Shown piece by piece: positions 1 through 6,898 of a stretch of DNA of 13,848 bases. Numbering within the stretch: position 1 is the first letter of the stretch; each line of letters opens with the position of its first letter. The stretch lies in the NCBI GenBank assembly GCA_021784975.1, contig JAJYGU010000041.1:1-13848 (forward strand), read 5' to 3'. Origin of the DNA: Planctomycetota bacterium. Its GTDB lineage: Bacteria > Planctomycetota > Planctomycetia > Pirellulales > Thermoguttaceae. Position numbers and translations under genes: made by a program. The notes under the pieces are model-generated. The model worked only from the letters and a program-made list of their open reading frames with translations. It had not been told where the DNA came from and ran no database searches.

Positions 1-516
1 GCCTATGCGGCCACGACGCTGGTGCGTTACAACGGTTTGGGCTTTTCGCCGTTTGGCATCGGCGGAAACTGCCCGGCGGCCCCGCTGTTCAAACAGGCCT
101 ATGCGATTTTGCGGCCCCTGTTGCCGCTGATTGAGCGGAATCGATACTCGGGCAATTCCTACTCGTTTGTGCAAGGCATCTCGGAAGGCGAAGACTGGGC
201 GCAGGCCATCCCCCTGACCGCTGCGGTGGCAGCCAAGATCACCTACACCACCGAATTCGATCCCAGGAAAGGCCGTGGTTGGGGCTTAATCATCAAGTTG
301 GCCGACGATGATTACGTGGTGGCGGGGGTCGGATTTGCCGCCGTGTTTCGCGCCCTGGAAGGTCCGCCGCGGGATGTTCAAATCCTGTCCATTGACGAAG
401 GCTACTTTACTGCCGACGGTCAATGGGTGCGGACCAAACGCCGCAATGGCGATGAACGCAGCGTAAACATGTCACCGAGCGGCGCCATCATGCGGGTCCG
501 CCTTTTGGGGCCGTAA
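1..516 (+). CDS. GH35-like beta-galactosidase, C-terminal DUF5597 part (5' truncated by window)
   Basis: The reading frame is open from base 1 to a TAA at 514-516, so this is the last 171 residues of a larger gene; the internal GTG at 22 is not taken as the start. The segment YNGLGFSPFGI near the beginning and the later run with PRDVQILSIDEGYF followed by RRNGDE resemble the C-terminal DUF5597 domain found behind the catalytic barrel in GH35-type beta-galactosidases of bacteria and fungi (family recognised from memory). In those enzymes the N-terminal TIM barrel hydrolyses terminal beta-galactosides, while DUF5597 is a beta-rich accessory domain. The catalytic residues would lie upstream and cannot be checked, so substrate and activity are inferred only. 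The gene ends about 420 bp before the next one, on the same strand, with a different set of repeats between them, so co-transcription is not evident. Confidence 0.7.
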   Translation, partial: AYAATTLVRYNGLGFSPFGIGGNCPAAPLFKQAYAILRPLLPLIERNRYSGNSYSFVQGISEGEDWAQAIPLTAAVAAKITYTTEFDPRKGRGWGLIIKLADDDYVVAGVGFAAVFRALEGPPRDVQILSIDEGYFTADGQWVRTKRRNGDERSVNMSPSGAIMRVRLLGP

Positions 517-535
517 CGGCGATAAGCGAAGTGAA

Positions 536-594
536 AATTGCAAATTGAAAACTGAAAAATCGCGCACGGTCGGGGCTCCCTCCAATCTGCAATT
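536..594. repeat. AT-rich inverted repeat after the glycosidase gene
   Basis: AATTGCAAATTG at 536-547 pairs with CAATCTGCAATT at 583-594 with one mismatch over 12 bp and a 35-nt loop. It begins 20 bp after the glycosidase stop codon. No T-run follows, so it is either an inefficient terminator or a dispersed repeat. Confidence 0.4.
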
Positions 595-768
595 GTCAAT
601 CTACATCATTCAATTCTCCTTCTGATCTCGCTCCGCCGCGACAAACATCATCGGCGAAAACAGGAGCCGCCTCTCGGCGACGGCCCGCCACAACCGCCAT
701 ATTCGATCCTGGATGATACAAGCCGGGGCCCTTGCTGGCAAACCCTCGCCCCTCGCCGGGGTGATGCG

Positions 769-797
769 TTGACATTGCCCGACGGCGCTATCAGAAT
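769..797 (+). promoter_or_regulatory. Possible sigma70 promoter upstream of the aldolase gene
   Basis: TTGACA at 769-774 is separated by 17 bp from CAGAAT at 792-797, which matches four of six bases of TATAAT. It lies about 140 bp before the GTG start, with the hairpin repeat at 833-886 in what would be the 5' leader. The call rests on consensus matching by eye. Confidence 0.25.
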
Positions 798-832
798 TAA
801 GGGGTCTGCCTAAAAGGGACTGTAAGGAATTC

Positions 833-886
833 TGTGGCACGGGCCTCCAGCCCGTGAGCCAGCACGGCCAAGATGGCCGTGCCATT
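833..886. repeat. Double-hairpin dispersed repeat
   Basis: Two adjacent perfect stem-loops are present. CACGGGC (838-844) pairs with GCCCGTG (850-856) around a 5-nt loop. GCACGGCCA (862-870) pairs with TGGCCGTGC (874-882) around a 3-nt loop. The phrase TGTGGCACGGGCCTCCAGCC resembles short intergenic repeats scattered through Pirellulales genomes (from memory). No T-run follows it, and it lies in the leader of the aldolase gene. Confidence 0.6.
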
Positions 887-923
887 TACCGCTGACACAA
901 AAATGGTTGCAGTCCCACCCAAC

Positions 924-928
924 AGGAG
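924..928 (+). promoter_or_regulatory. Ribosome binding site deciding the aldolase start
   Basis: AGGAG with an 8-nt spacer to GTG 937. It favours 937 over the upstream in-frame TTG at 907. Confidence 0.65.
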
Positions 929-936
929 ATTCTTTC

Positions 937-1905
937 GTGACCGCACCCTGGATTACTTACCGCCCCGAACTCAAGGTCTTGGATTGCACCATCCGCGACG
1001 GCGGGCTGGTCAACGATCACGCCTTCGAGGACGGCTTCGTCAAGGCCGTTTATCAAGCCTGCGTCGAGGCCGGCATCGACTACATGGAGGTCGGCTACAA
1101 GGCATCCCAAAAACTCTTTGCCCGCAATCGCTTCGGCGCCTGGAAGTATTGCGACGAAGACGACGTGCGGCGGATCCTCGACGACAATCCCACCCAGTTG
1201 AAGCTGGCGGCCATGGCCGATGCCGCCAAGTCCGACTGGCACACCGACATCCTGCCCAAGAAGGACAGCGTGCTGGACATGATTCGGGTGGCCTTCTACG
1301 CCCATCAGGTGTCGGAGGCGGTGGACATGATCAAGGACGCCGCCGACAAGGGCTACGAGGTGTCGGCCAACCTGATGGCGGTTTCGACCGTCACCGAGCT
1401 TGAGGTCCAACAGGTCTTGGAGGTCATCGCCCAGAGCCCGGCCAACGTGCTGGTGGTGGTCGACAGCTATGGCTCGATGTATGCCGAACAGATTGAGCTG
1501 CTGGTCAAGCAATATCTCGAGTTCGGCAAACAGACGGGCAAGATCGTCGGGATGCACGCCCACAACAACCAGCAATTGGCCTTCGCCAACACCATCGAGG
1601 CCATCATCCACGGGGCCAACCGGGTCGACGCCTCGATGGCCGGCCTGGGCCGCGGGGCGGGCAACTGCCCGATGGAGCTCTTGATCGGTTTCCTCCGCAA
1701 CCCCAAGTTCCACATCCGTCCGATCTACCGGGTGATCCAGGATCACCTGCTGCCCTTGAGCCGCAAAGTGGAATGGGGGCCGTTCGCGCAATACAACATC
1801 ACCGGCCAGCTCAACGAGCACCCCCGCGAGGCCATCGCCGCCCGCGCCGGCGAGAAGCGCGACTGCTACCTCGAGTTCTACGACAAGCTCACTATCGACG
1901 TGTGA
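937..1905 (+). CDS. DRE-TIM metallolyase, stand-alone aldolase (HMGL / 4-hydroxy-2-oxovalerate aldolase-like)
   Basis: This encodes a 322-residue TIM-barrel lyase of the HMGL-like (DRE-TIM) superfamily, whose members make or cleave carbon-carbon bonds next to a keto acid using a divalent metal. The signature DCTIRDGG is at residues 16-23. The metal ligands are expected to be Asp21 and the pair His207/His209 in MHAHNN, and a conserved-looking loop GLGRGAGNCPME is at 237-248. In 4-hydroxy-2-oxovalerate aldolases a C-terminal communication domain binds a partner acyl-CoA dehydrogenase; here the protein ends soon after the barrel and no dehydrogenase is nearby, so it probably acts alone on an unknown substrate. 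GTG 937 is chosen because AGGAG at 924-928 sits 8 bp upstream. A TTG at 907 would add ten residues with no ribosome site. A hairpin lies 12 bp after the stop. Confidence 0.8.
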   Translation: MTAPWITYRPELKVLDCTIRDGGLVNDHAFEDGFVKAVYQACVEAGIDYMEVGYKASQKLFARNRFGAWKYCDEDDVRRILDDNPTQLKLAAMADAAKSDWHTDILPKKDSVLDMIRVAFYAHQVSEAVDMIKDAADKGYEVSANLMAVSTVTELEVQQVLEVIAQSPANVLVVVDSYGSMYAEQIELLVKQYLEFGKQTGKIVGMHAHNNQQLAFANTIEAIIHGANRVDASMAGLGRGAGNCPMELLIGFLRNPKFHIRPIYRVIQDHLLPLSRKVEWGPFAQYNITGQLNEHPREAIAARAGEKRDCYLEFYDKLTIDV

Positions 1906-1917
1906 CCCTGCGGTCCT

Positions 1918-1934
1918 CTCTCCCTCCGGGAGAG
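1918..1934 (+). terminator. Possible terminator or repeat hairpin after the aldolase gene
   Basis: CTCTCCC (1918-1924) pairs perfectly with GGGAGAG (1928-1934) around a 3-nt loop, 12 bp after the aldolase stop. There is no U-tract, so it may be a dispersed repeat serving as a transcript 3' end rather than an intrinsic terminator. Confidence 0.35.
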
Positions 1935-1951
1935 GGTTAGCGGTGGATTCC

Positions 1952-2347
1952 GTGACAGTTTAGTTTCCGCACCAGTGTACTCCCAAGGTCGCGGGCCCTG
2001 GGGTGCACCGCGCCCTGGGGACACCGCGCGGGAAGACAGGCCAGCAAGCGCGGGCTGGGCTTGGGGAAAGTGGCGATGGTTCGCCAAGAGCACGACACCG
2101 CCCACCGACGCTCCGCCCAAGTGCGGGCAATGGCCAACGTCGGGACAACTGCGTTCCAGCTTCGGATAGAATACGAACGACATCGGCGAGGCACGCCTGA
2201 AGAATTGCCGATGCCGTCACTGTAGGCCCTTCGGGGGAACGCTCCAATCGGGAGATGCCCGATCTGGGTATCGGGCCAACTGCTCGCTAGCAGTGCTAGG
2301 CGCGGCACCCGGCCAGCCAAGCCACGGGTGGAGAACTAAACTGTTAC
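1952..2347. mobile_element. Candidate MITE-like element with terminal inverted repeats
   Basis: The left end GTGACAGTTTAGTT (from 1952) and the right end AACTAAACTGTTAC (to 2347) are inverted copies sharing an exact 11-bp core (1955-1965 against 2334-2344). Weaker similarity continues inward, with CACC at the left and GGTG at the right. The enclosed DNA of about 0.37 kb carries no recognisable transposase. This pattern fits a non-autonomous miniature element or an internally deleted insertion sequence. No clear target-site duplication is visible, so insertion as a unit is inferred. Confidence 0.4.
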
Positions 2348-2384
2348 CACTTTCTCATCGCCGAGTGTGGCCCTTTTTTCAGGT

Positions 2385-2414
2385 GCGGGCGGGACGTCCG
2401 CGCTCCGAGCGGTT
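2385..2414. repeat. GC-rich hairpin repeat
   Basis: The stretch GCGGGCGGGACGTCCGCGCT followed by CCGAGCGG contains the palindrome GGACGTCC and a CGCT/AGCG stem. It resembles short dispersed planctomycete repeats (from memory). It lies beyond the 3' end of the exported-protein gene at 2529-3518. Confidence 0.35.
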
Positions 2415-2512
2415 GTGCGTTATGTTGCCCGAAAGGGGTCCCCGAAGCGCGCGAGAATCGATTGGTGGCTGTGGAGCGCGGTTGTCTGGGCCGCTTCTGC
2501 CGGCACAGCCTT

Positions 2513-2528
2513 CCCACGCTCCAGCGTG
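2513..2528 (-). terminator. Hairpin directly after the stop of the 329-residue exported protein
   Basis: CACGCT (2515-2520) and AGCGTG (2523-2528) form a perfect 6-bp inverted repeat that abuts the TAA at 2529-2531 of the reverse-strand gene. With only two bases between the arms, the actual loop would open to at least 4 nt. There is no U-tract. It could act as a 3' end or simply be a dispersed repeat. Confidence 0.35.
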
Positions 2529-3518
2529 TTATCGCCTGGTTCGCCGGTACTCGTCGACCTTGATCGCCAGAGCGATGGCGCTGGGGTCGTCGTGCAGCGC
2601 TCCGTAGTACCAGAGCGTCTGCGAGACCTCGGGGTAGTTCACTTCTTTGGGGACGCCGCTTTTGGATCGCTCCTTGCCGACGCCCGTTCGGGTGTTGCCC
2701 GCCACCTCCACCTCGCCGGTCGGCTTGATGCGGGTTTTCTCCCAAGCCATTGCCTGTTTGAAGGCGGCCTCCAGTTCCGGGTTGGGAATGTACAGAGTTA
2801 GATGCGTTCCCATCAGAATGGACACGGCATTGTAACTCGAATCGCGGCCATGACGTTCTATGAAGACGCCGCCCTGGTCGTGGCGCGCGAGAGCGGCTTT
2901 CACCAGTCGGCTCGAAGAATCCTTGAGGCGCTGGTCGTCGAGAAGCAGGCCGCACAATCCGAATGCCTTGGCGGCAATCAGAAGCCGGTTAGTGGTGGCG
3001 CCGACCTTCGGGATAATGGTCGAATAGCCCTTCTGAATGAAATCGCAGGCCTTGCAAAGCCTTGGCTTCAGGGCCGCGATGCGGTCGTGGAAATGGGGCT
3101 CCATCGGCGAGGCCTGGACGATCAATAGCGCGTGTCCGAGTTCTTGAAGGAAGAAGTACATGTTTTCCACGCGGATGCTGTGGACCGTGTACGGACCATC
3201 TCCCGGCTCCCCGCCGCCCCGCAAGCCTCCGTCGGCGACTTGCCGTGCGAAAGTCGCCTCGATGGACTTCCATGCGTCGTCGGCCCGCGCCTGGTCGCCG
3301 GTGACAACGGCGGCAATCAGATACCGGCAGCCGCCGCGTCCCAGGATGATGACGCCGGGTTGCCGAGGGATCATCTGCTCGATGATCTGGCGCGGCATTT
3401 TCTGCAGAAGGTCATATTCCTTGCGGATCGGTTCCGCCGCCCGCGACGAAGCGGACGCCGATCCGATCAGCCAGACCACAAGCAGCATGCACGGTGCGAG
3501 CTTGGCAGCAAGTTTCAT
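2529..3518 (-). CDS. Exported protein of unknown function, predicted helical
   Basis: A 329-residue protein begins with a Sec-type signal peptide: a basic start, hydrophobic CMLLVVWLIG, and small residues SASASSRAAE near 20-30. The mature part alternates amphipathic helices with short loops, for example KACDFIQKGYSTI, RLLIAAKAFGLCG and NAVSILMGTHLTLYI. This is compatible with an alpha/alpha-toroid such as those in polysaccharide lyases and glycosidase accessory proteins, but no catalytic motif is recognised and the fold is inference. The ATG at 3518 follows GGGAG (3524-3528) with a 5-nt spacer. The same-strand gene upstream, also exported, ends 244 bp away behind a hairpin, so the two are probably separate transcripts that may serve a shared extracellular task. 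Confidence 0.6.
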   Translation of the reverse strand: MKLAAKLAPCMLLVVWLIGSASASSRAAEPIRKEYDLLQKMPRQIIEQMIPRQPGVIILGRGGCRYLIAAVVTGDQARADDAWKSIEATFARQVADGGLRGGGEPGDGPYTVHSIRVENMYFFLQELGHALLIVQASPMEPHFHDRIAALKPRLCKACDFIQKGYSTIIPKVGATTNRLLIAAKAFGLCGLLLDDQRLKDSSSRLVKAALARHDQGGVFIERHGRDSSYNAVSILMGTHLTLYIPNPELEAAFKQAMAWEKTRIKPTGEVEVAGNTRTGVGKERSKSGVPKEVNYPEVSQTLWYYGALHDDPSAIALAIKVDEYRRTRR

Positions 3519-3762
3519 GTTCTCTCCCTGTGTTACTAACCGTGGGCTTCTTGATCGCCCCTCAGGATATAGAAGGGTGTTGGCTTGTCAATCTGCCATT
3601 CGGTTTCGATGGCGGTCCGCGTTCTCCTTTACCGATGGGGGGAAGAAAACGGGGCGAAACTGTTCTTCGGTAGGTGAGCGATGCCCGATAAGACGAGTCT
3701 TCCATAAAATCGTTCTGACCCCTTTTGTATCCCGTCGGTCCGTCGGCTTCGCCCGGACGAGA
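3519..3762. other. Intergenic region between two exported-protein genes
   Basis: No gene is seen here. It holds the ribosome site of the downstream gene, a hairpin just after the upstream gene (3738-3758) and a TTCTGACCCCTTTT phrase at about 3713-3726. That phrase resembles the GGGGTCAGA motif often seen near REP-like repeats (from memory). Confidence 0.4.
3738..3758 (-). terminator. Bulged hairpin after the 689-residue exported protein
   Basis: GTCCG (3738-3742) pairs with CGGAC (3754-3758), and inside it GGC (3745-3747) pairs with GCC (3751-3753) around a TTC loop with a 2-nt bulge. It lies 4 bp beyond the stop codon at 3763-3765. No U-tract follows, so its role as a terminator is tentative. 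Confidence 0.35.
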
Positions 3763-5832
3763 TTATTGGGAAGGACTGGTCCAGCCGCCGGGCTCGCCGA
3801 GGAAGTCGCTGGCGGCCCGCCGCAGCGTCCCGTAGTCCAACCTCAGCCAATGGTTTTTGCTGCGTACTTCGATCCCGTCGGCGGGAAATGCCGCGGTCAC
3901 GTACGGATTGCGGTAGCGGTCATAGTCGTGCAGTTGCACGGGCGTTTCGTTGTGCCGGCAGGGGCCCGTCCAGCCGAACTCCAAGAGTCCTTGCGAAGGC
4001 GAACGATAGCGGGCGTGCAGGCCGTGAGTCGTGATCGCGGCATGCGAGACTTTCTCAACGAACTGTGGAAATGTTCCATCCTGGGCGCGGCTGCCAAGCT
4101 CGCAGATCCAGATGTTTTTCCTACCCGGGGCAATGACCTCCTTGTCCTTCCACGGCCCTTCCGTCTGCCAATGGCGCGGCTCCTGCGACCAAAGGGCCAC
4201 GTAGCCGTTGCCCTTGCGGCCCAAAAGCCAGCCGCCCTGATCGCGTGTTTCGTCGAACTCGCTTCTGGGAAACCAAGCGTGCGTGTAGCGATCGCTGTGC
4301 GTCACGTAGAGGCCCGGCCAGGTCCAGATATTGTAGGCGGCGATCAGCACGTTCTTCACCTGGGCGACTCGCGGCATGGTCCCGTTGCCGACCCATTCAC
4401 TGGGCGACTCGCTCCGGTTGCTCACGGGGTGCGTGGTGAACACGATGGCGCGGCTGCCCAAGGCCGCGCTCCACACGTGCTGCTGGTCGCCCCCGTAGCC
4501 GGCGCGGTAATCCTGGGCGCTGCTGAGCATGTAGTCGGGCGTGCGGTAGGTGTAGATGTTCACCTCGGGCCGCATGTTGCGCGTCAGATCCCGCTCGAAA
4601 ACCCAGATCAAAAGCGGCAGCAGCTTCAAGCTTCGAAACGCCTCAATCAGCCGCCGGTTTCGTTGAAAGGGAGCGAAAAAGCGGTTCTGCCACCAGTGGT
4701 ACCGGTCGAACATGCGCATCGTCAAATCGATAATGCGGGGATGTGTGTACGCCTCCAGGCTCAAAAACGTCATGCCGTCGTCCAGCCGCGTGCAGTCCAA
4801 CCCCCAGCGGGCCGCCTCTTCCACGCGAATTCCCGCGCGCTGCCGATTTTCCAACTCGGCGGGCGTGTCGGTGGCGATCTCCTGCAGAACGGCCGGCATG
4901 CGGTACTTGGGGCTCAGCGCCAACGCCACCGCGGCCATGTTGCCGTCACCCAGCGAATTCAAGCTGAATTGCAGCCCGTAGATCGACGACGTGCTCTCCC
5001 GCGTACCGTCGGCCTTGGCGGGAAAATAGCTGCGCCCGTGGGTGCTGGCAAACGTGCCGTGAAAATGATTGAGCGCCATATCGAGCAACATGAGGTCCAA
5101 GACCATGGTCGCTTTTTGGGCAATCTCCGCGTCGTGCGCAAAGTCGACCAGATTCACCAGCGCCACCATGTCCTCGACATAGTAGACGTTCGAAAGCCAT
5201 TCGCTGAAGCCCGTGCGGTAGCGCAAATCGAGCCAGCGGGCAACGCGGCGCCGGCCGCGATCCATTTTTTGCCGGCCGGTCTGGCTTGAGTTGGTAAACA
5301 GGCTGTCCGGGTAGAGTTGTCCGGCCAAATACTCCGCCGAGGAGAAGAGAATATGATGGTTCTCCGACCACGTACACATGCTGTCTACGCCCGGCTCGTC
5401 GGGCCAGTACTTGAACTCGAGCACGCACTGGCGAACGTCGTTGATGGCCTTCTTGCTCAGCAAAGGGCTGTCGCCAAACTGGTAGAGCAGGCGAATCACG
5501 CCGGCCATGTCGAAGTCGGCGCAGTCGCGGCGCGCGCGGATGCGCTCCAGCGACTCGGAGATCCGCCGATCGTCGACCGGCAGCCCCAGCCGGAGCCTCG
5601 CCAATTGTGCGTGGATATTGCTGGAATCGTTGCGGCGAAAGCTCTCCAAAAAGGCATGCCTCCGCTCGCGGTAGTCTTTCGCCAACGGCTGGCCCTGGGT
5701 CTTGGTTGCAAATGGCTGCTCCGCGCTTGCCGAATAGACGGGCAGCACCGCGGCCCAAAAACCGCTCACGACTGCAATTGCCAAGAGCCCAAGGTACCAA
5801 CGCGCAACATCACAACAGCTTTCATACAACAT
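3763..5832 (-). CDS. Large exported protein of unknown function with a TWSENH segment
   Basis: A 689-residue protein has an N-terminal hydrophobic stretch at about 12-33 (WYLGLLAIAVVSGFWAAVL), followed by ASAEQP, consistent with Sec export or a membrane anchor. The region at about 50-450 reads as successive helices and includes TWSENH (154-159), TGFSEWLSNVYYVED (207-221) and a run of aromatic residues (DRYHWWQNRFF). The last 200 residues are rich in short beta-like stretches such as ALWSQEPRHWQ and IWICELGS. A helical toroid followed by a beta-sandwich is the layout of several polysaccharide lyases, and the W/E/N/H/Y-rich segments could line an active site, but I do not recognise a named family. 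ATG 5832 is supported by GGAAGG 5 nt upstream. A very long open frame on the opposite strand is a coding shadow. Confidence 0.65.
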   Translation of the reverse strand: MLYESCCDVARWYLGLLAIAVVSGFWAAVLPVYSASAEQPFATKTQGQPLAKDYRERRHAFLESFRRNDSSNIHAQLARLRLGLPVDDRRISESLERIRARRDCADFDMAGVIRLLYQFGDSPLLSKKAINDVRQCVLEFKYWPDEPGVDSMCTWSENHHILFSSAEYLAGQLYPDSLFTNSSQTGRQKMDRGRRRVARWLDLRYRTGFSEWLSNVYYVEDMVALVNLVDFAHDAEIAQKATMVLDLMLLDMALNHFHGTFASTHGRSYFPAKADGTRESTSSIYGLQFSLNSLGDGNMAAVALALSPKYRMPAVLQEIATDTPAELENRQRAGIRVEEAARWGLDCTRLDDGMTFLSLEAYTHPRIIDLTMRMFDRYHWWQNRFFAPFQRNRRLIEAFRSLKLLPLLIWVFERDLTRNMRPEVNIYTYRTPDYMLSSAQDYRAGYGGDQQHVWSAALGSRAIVFTTHPVSNRSESPSEWVGNGTMPRVAQVKNVLIAAYNIWTWPGLYVTHSDRYTHAWFPRSEFDETRDQGGWLLGRKGNGYVALWSQEPRHWQTEGPWKDKEVIAPGRKNIWICELGSRAQDGTFPQFVEKVSHAAITTHGLHARYRSPSQGLLEFGWTGPCRHNETPVQLHDYDRYRNPYVTAAFPADGIEVRSKNHWLRLDYGTLRRAASDFLGEPGGWTSPSQ

Positions 5833-6013
5833 GCTTTCCTTCCAGACGGGCGGTGCGGGAAGGCGCCCTACAGGGCGTCGTGGGCTGGTGAACCATCAAT
5901 TCAGTAAGGTCCAGGTTCGACGTCAAACCAAGCCGGCCAATAAGGGCTGCTCGCGACCGCTGCATGCGCGTGATGCACCCAACTGGCATGAAGCGTTTAC
6001 TGCTATTAACAGT

Positions 6014-6047
6014 GGGGTGGGCATTCGCGGAGGAATGCCCGCCCCGC
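6014..6047. repeat. GC-rich hairpin repeat, copy 1
   Basis: GGGGTGGGCATT (6014-6025) pairs with AATGCCCGCCCC (6034-6045), 12 bp with one G-T pair and an 8-nt loop. The same unit, with the shared words GGGCATTCG and TGCCCGCCCCGC, recurs in the same orientation at 6996-7037, on the other side of the gene at 6185-6898. Confidence 0.65.
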
Positions 6048-6161
6048 AGAGGGCACAACGAGCTCGTGTAGCAATCGCCCATTAATCCGTCTGAGCGACG
6101 GGCGCAACACTGCGACGCCTTCGCAGGCTGCAAGACGTCTGTGGCCCAGCCCTAACCGCGA

Positions 6162-6176
6162 GCCAGTCGCACTGGC
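6162..6176 (-). terminator. Stem-loop after the duplicated-domain gene
   Basis: GCCAGT (6162-6167) and ACTGGC (6171-6176) form a perfect 6-bp stem with a 3-nt loop, 8 bp beyond the stop codon at 6185-6187. No U-tract is present. A second stem at 6110-6126 lies further downstream. Confidence 0.3.
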
Positions 6177-6184
6177 GCAGGCGG

Positions 6185-6898
6185 CTAGCCCTTGGTACGC
6201 TTGGCCTCCCATGGCACATTTTGCGCCTCGCCATCGAGTTCAAATACCGCCTTACCCTTCATTGTGTCGCCGCTGATAGTCGCGGTGGCTTTGACCGCGA
6301 TCTTTTGGCTGCCTTCCTCGTGGATCACCTTGTACGAGAGGACGCCGTCACGGAACTTGACGTCCTGTAGCGGAGCCTCCTTGCCGTCCTCGCCGACCAA
6401 CGCGCCGGTGAGCTTGGCACCGTCGCGATTCAGCTTCAGTGTAAACTCGTAATCCTGGCCGTCGACCTCGATCGAGAGCTTCCAGATGCCCGTGGGATTT
6501 GCTTTCGGCGTCGCGACACGTTTCGCCTCGAAGGCCAAGTTCTTGGTCTCACCGTTGAGCGCGAAGGTTGCCTTGCCCTTCATCGTGTCGCCGATGATTG
6601 TTGCCGTCGCTTTCACGGGAAGTTTCTCGCCGTCTTCCTCGCGAATTACCGTGCACGAGAAAAGGCCGCCTTTGAACTTGGCATCTTGCAGCGGGCTCTC
6701 CTTGCCGTCCTCGCCAACCATGGCTCCGGTGAGCTTACTTGCGTCACACTTCAACTTTAGCGTAAACTCGTAGGTCTGTCCGTCGACTTCGATCGACAAC
6801 TTCCAGGTTCCGCTGGGATTCGGCCTGTCTGTCGCATAAGCACTGACAGCAGCACCGAACAACATCGTAAGCATTACGAACGTTGAGAGTCGTTTCAT
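6185..6898 (-). CDS. Exported protein built of two near-identical 101-residue domains
   Basis: A 237-residue protein has a clear signal peptide (MKRLSTFVMLTMLFGAAVSA, with cleavage likely after YA at 21-22). Residues 27-127 and 134-234 align without gaps and share 70 of 101 positions by hand count, joined by a 6-residue linker. Each copy starts with NPxGxWKLSIEVDGQ, contains KLTGAxVGEDGKE, ATATIxGDTMKGKA and ends in EAKR. The alternating polar/hydrophobic pattern and the GxW start suggest an antiparallel beta-barrel of calycin/lipocalin type (fold inferred), which could bind a small ligand. A GAGGTG ribosome site lies 5 nt before ATG 6898. The gene is flanked on both sides by copies of one GC-rich hairpin repeat and stands alone between same-strand neighbours. 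No enzymatic residues are recognised. Confidence 0.7.
   Translation of the reverse strand: MKRLSTFVMLTMLFGAAVSAYATDRPNPSGTWKLSIEVDGQTYEFTLKLKCDASKLTGAMVGEDGKESPLQDAKFKGGLFSCTVIREEDGEKLPVKATATIIGDTMKGKATFALNGETKNLAFEAKRVATPKANPTGIWKLSIEVDGQDYEFTLKLNRDGAKLTGALVGEDGKEAPLQDVKFRDGVLSYKVIHEEGSQKIAVKATATISGDTMKGKAVFELDGEAQNVPWEAKRTKG

Larger units (their letters stand above)
517..936. other. Intergenic region with two repeat structures
   Basis: No convincing gene is seen in these 420 bases; the short reverse-strand open frame at 610-885 has no recognisable motif. The stretch holds an AT-rich inverted repeat (536-594), a possible sigma70 promoter (769-797) and a double hairpin of the dispersed planctomycete kind (833-886) shortly before the aldolase gene. 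Confidence 0.5.
1906..2528. other. Non-coding 0.6 kb region with a MITE-like block and hairpins
   Basis: No open frame here has a recognisable domain; the several 60-127 residue frames are typical of GC-rich non-coding DNA. The region holds a hairpin after the aldolase (1918-1934), a block bounded by inverted ACAGTTTAGTT ends (1952-2347), a GC-rich hairpin repeat (2385-2414) and a hairpin touching the stop codon of the next gene (2513-2528). Confidence 0.5.
5833..6184. other. Intergenic region with three hairpins
   Basis: No gene is recognised in these 352 bases. It contains the divided 5' region of the 689-residue gene and, toward the right, hairpins at 6014-6045, 6110-6126 (CTGCGA/TCGCAG, 5-nt loop) and 6162-6176. 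The last two lie just after the duplicated-domain gene. Confidence 0.5.

Noticed and set aside
610..885. A 91-residue reverse open frame before the aldolase gene
   Set aside because: It runs through a double-hairpin repeat, shows no known motif and has composition typical of non-coding GC-rich DNA.
886..1821. A 311-residue reverse frame across the aldolase gene
   Set aside because: It is exactly antisense to a well-supported enzyme gene, and its His/Asp/Val/Leu/Gly-rich product shows no motif.
1937..2320. Reverse frames of 95-127 residues inside the MITE-like block, considered as a transposase remnant
   Set aside because: No transposase motif (DDE spacing, helix-turn-helix, YREK) can be read in any of the frames.
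3160..5289. A 709-residue open frame on the forward strand opposite two exported-protein genes
   Set aside because: It runs antisense across the end of one gene and most of another, has no domain-like segments or ribosome site, and its composition (rich in Arg, Ala, Gly, Pro, Val) is that of a complementary-strand shadow in GC-rich DNA.
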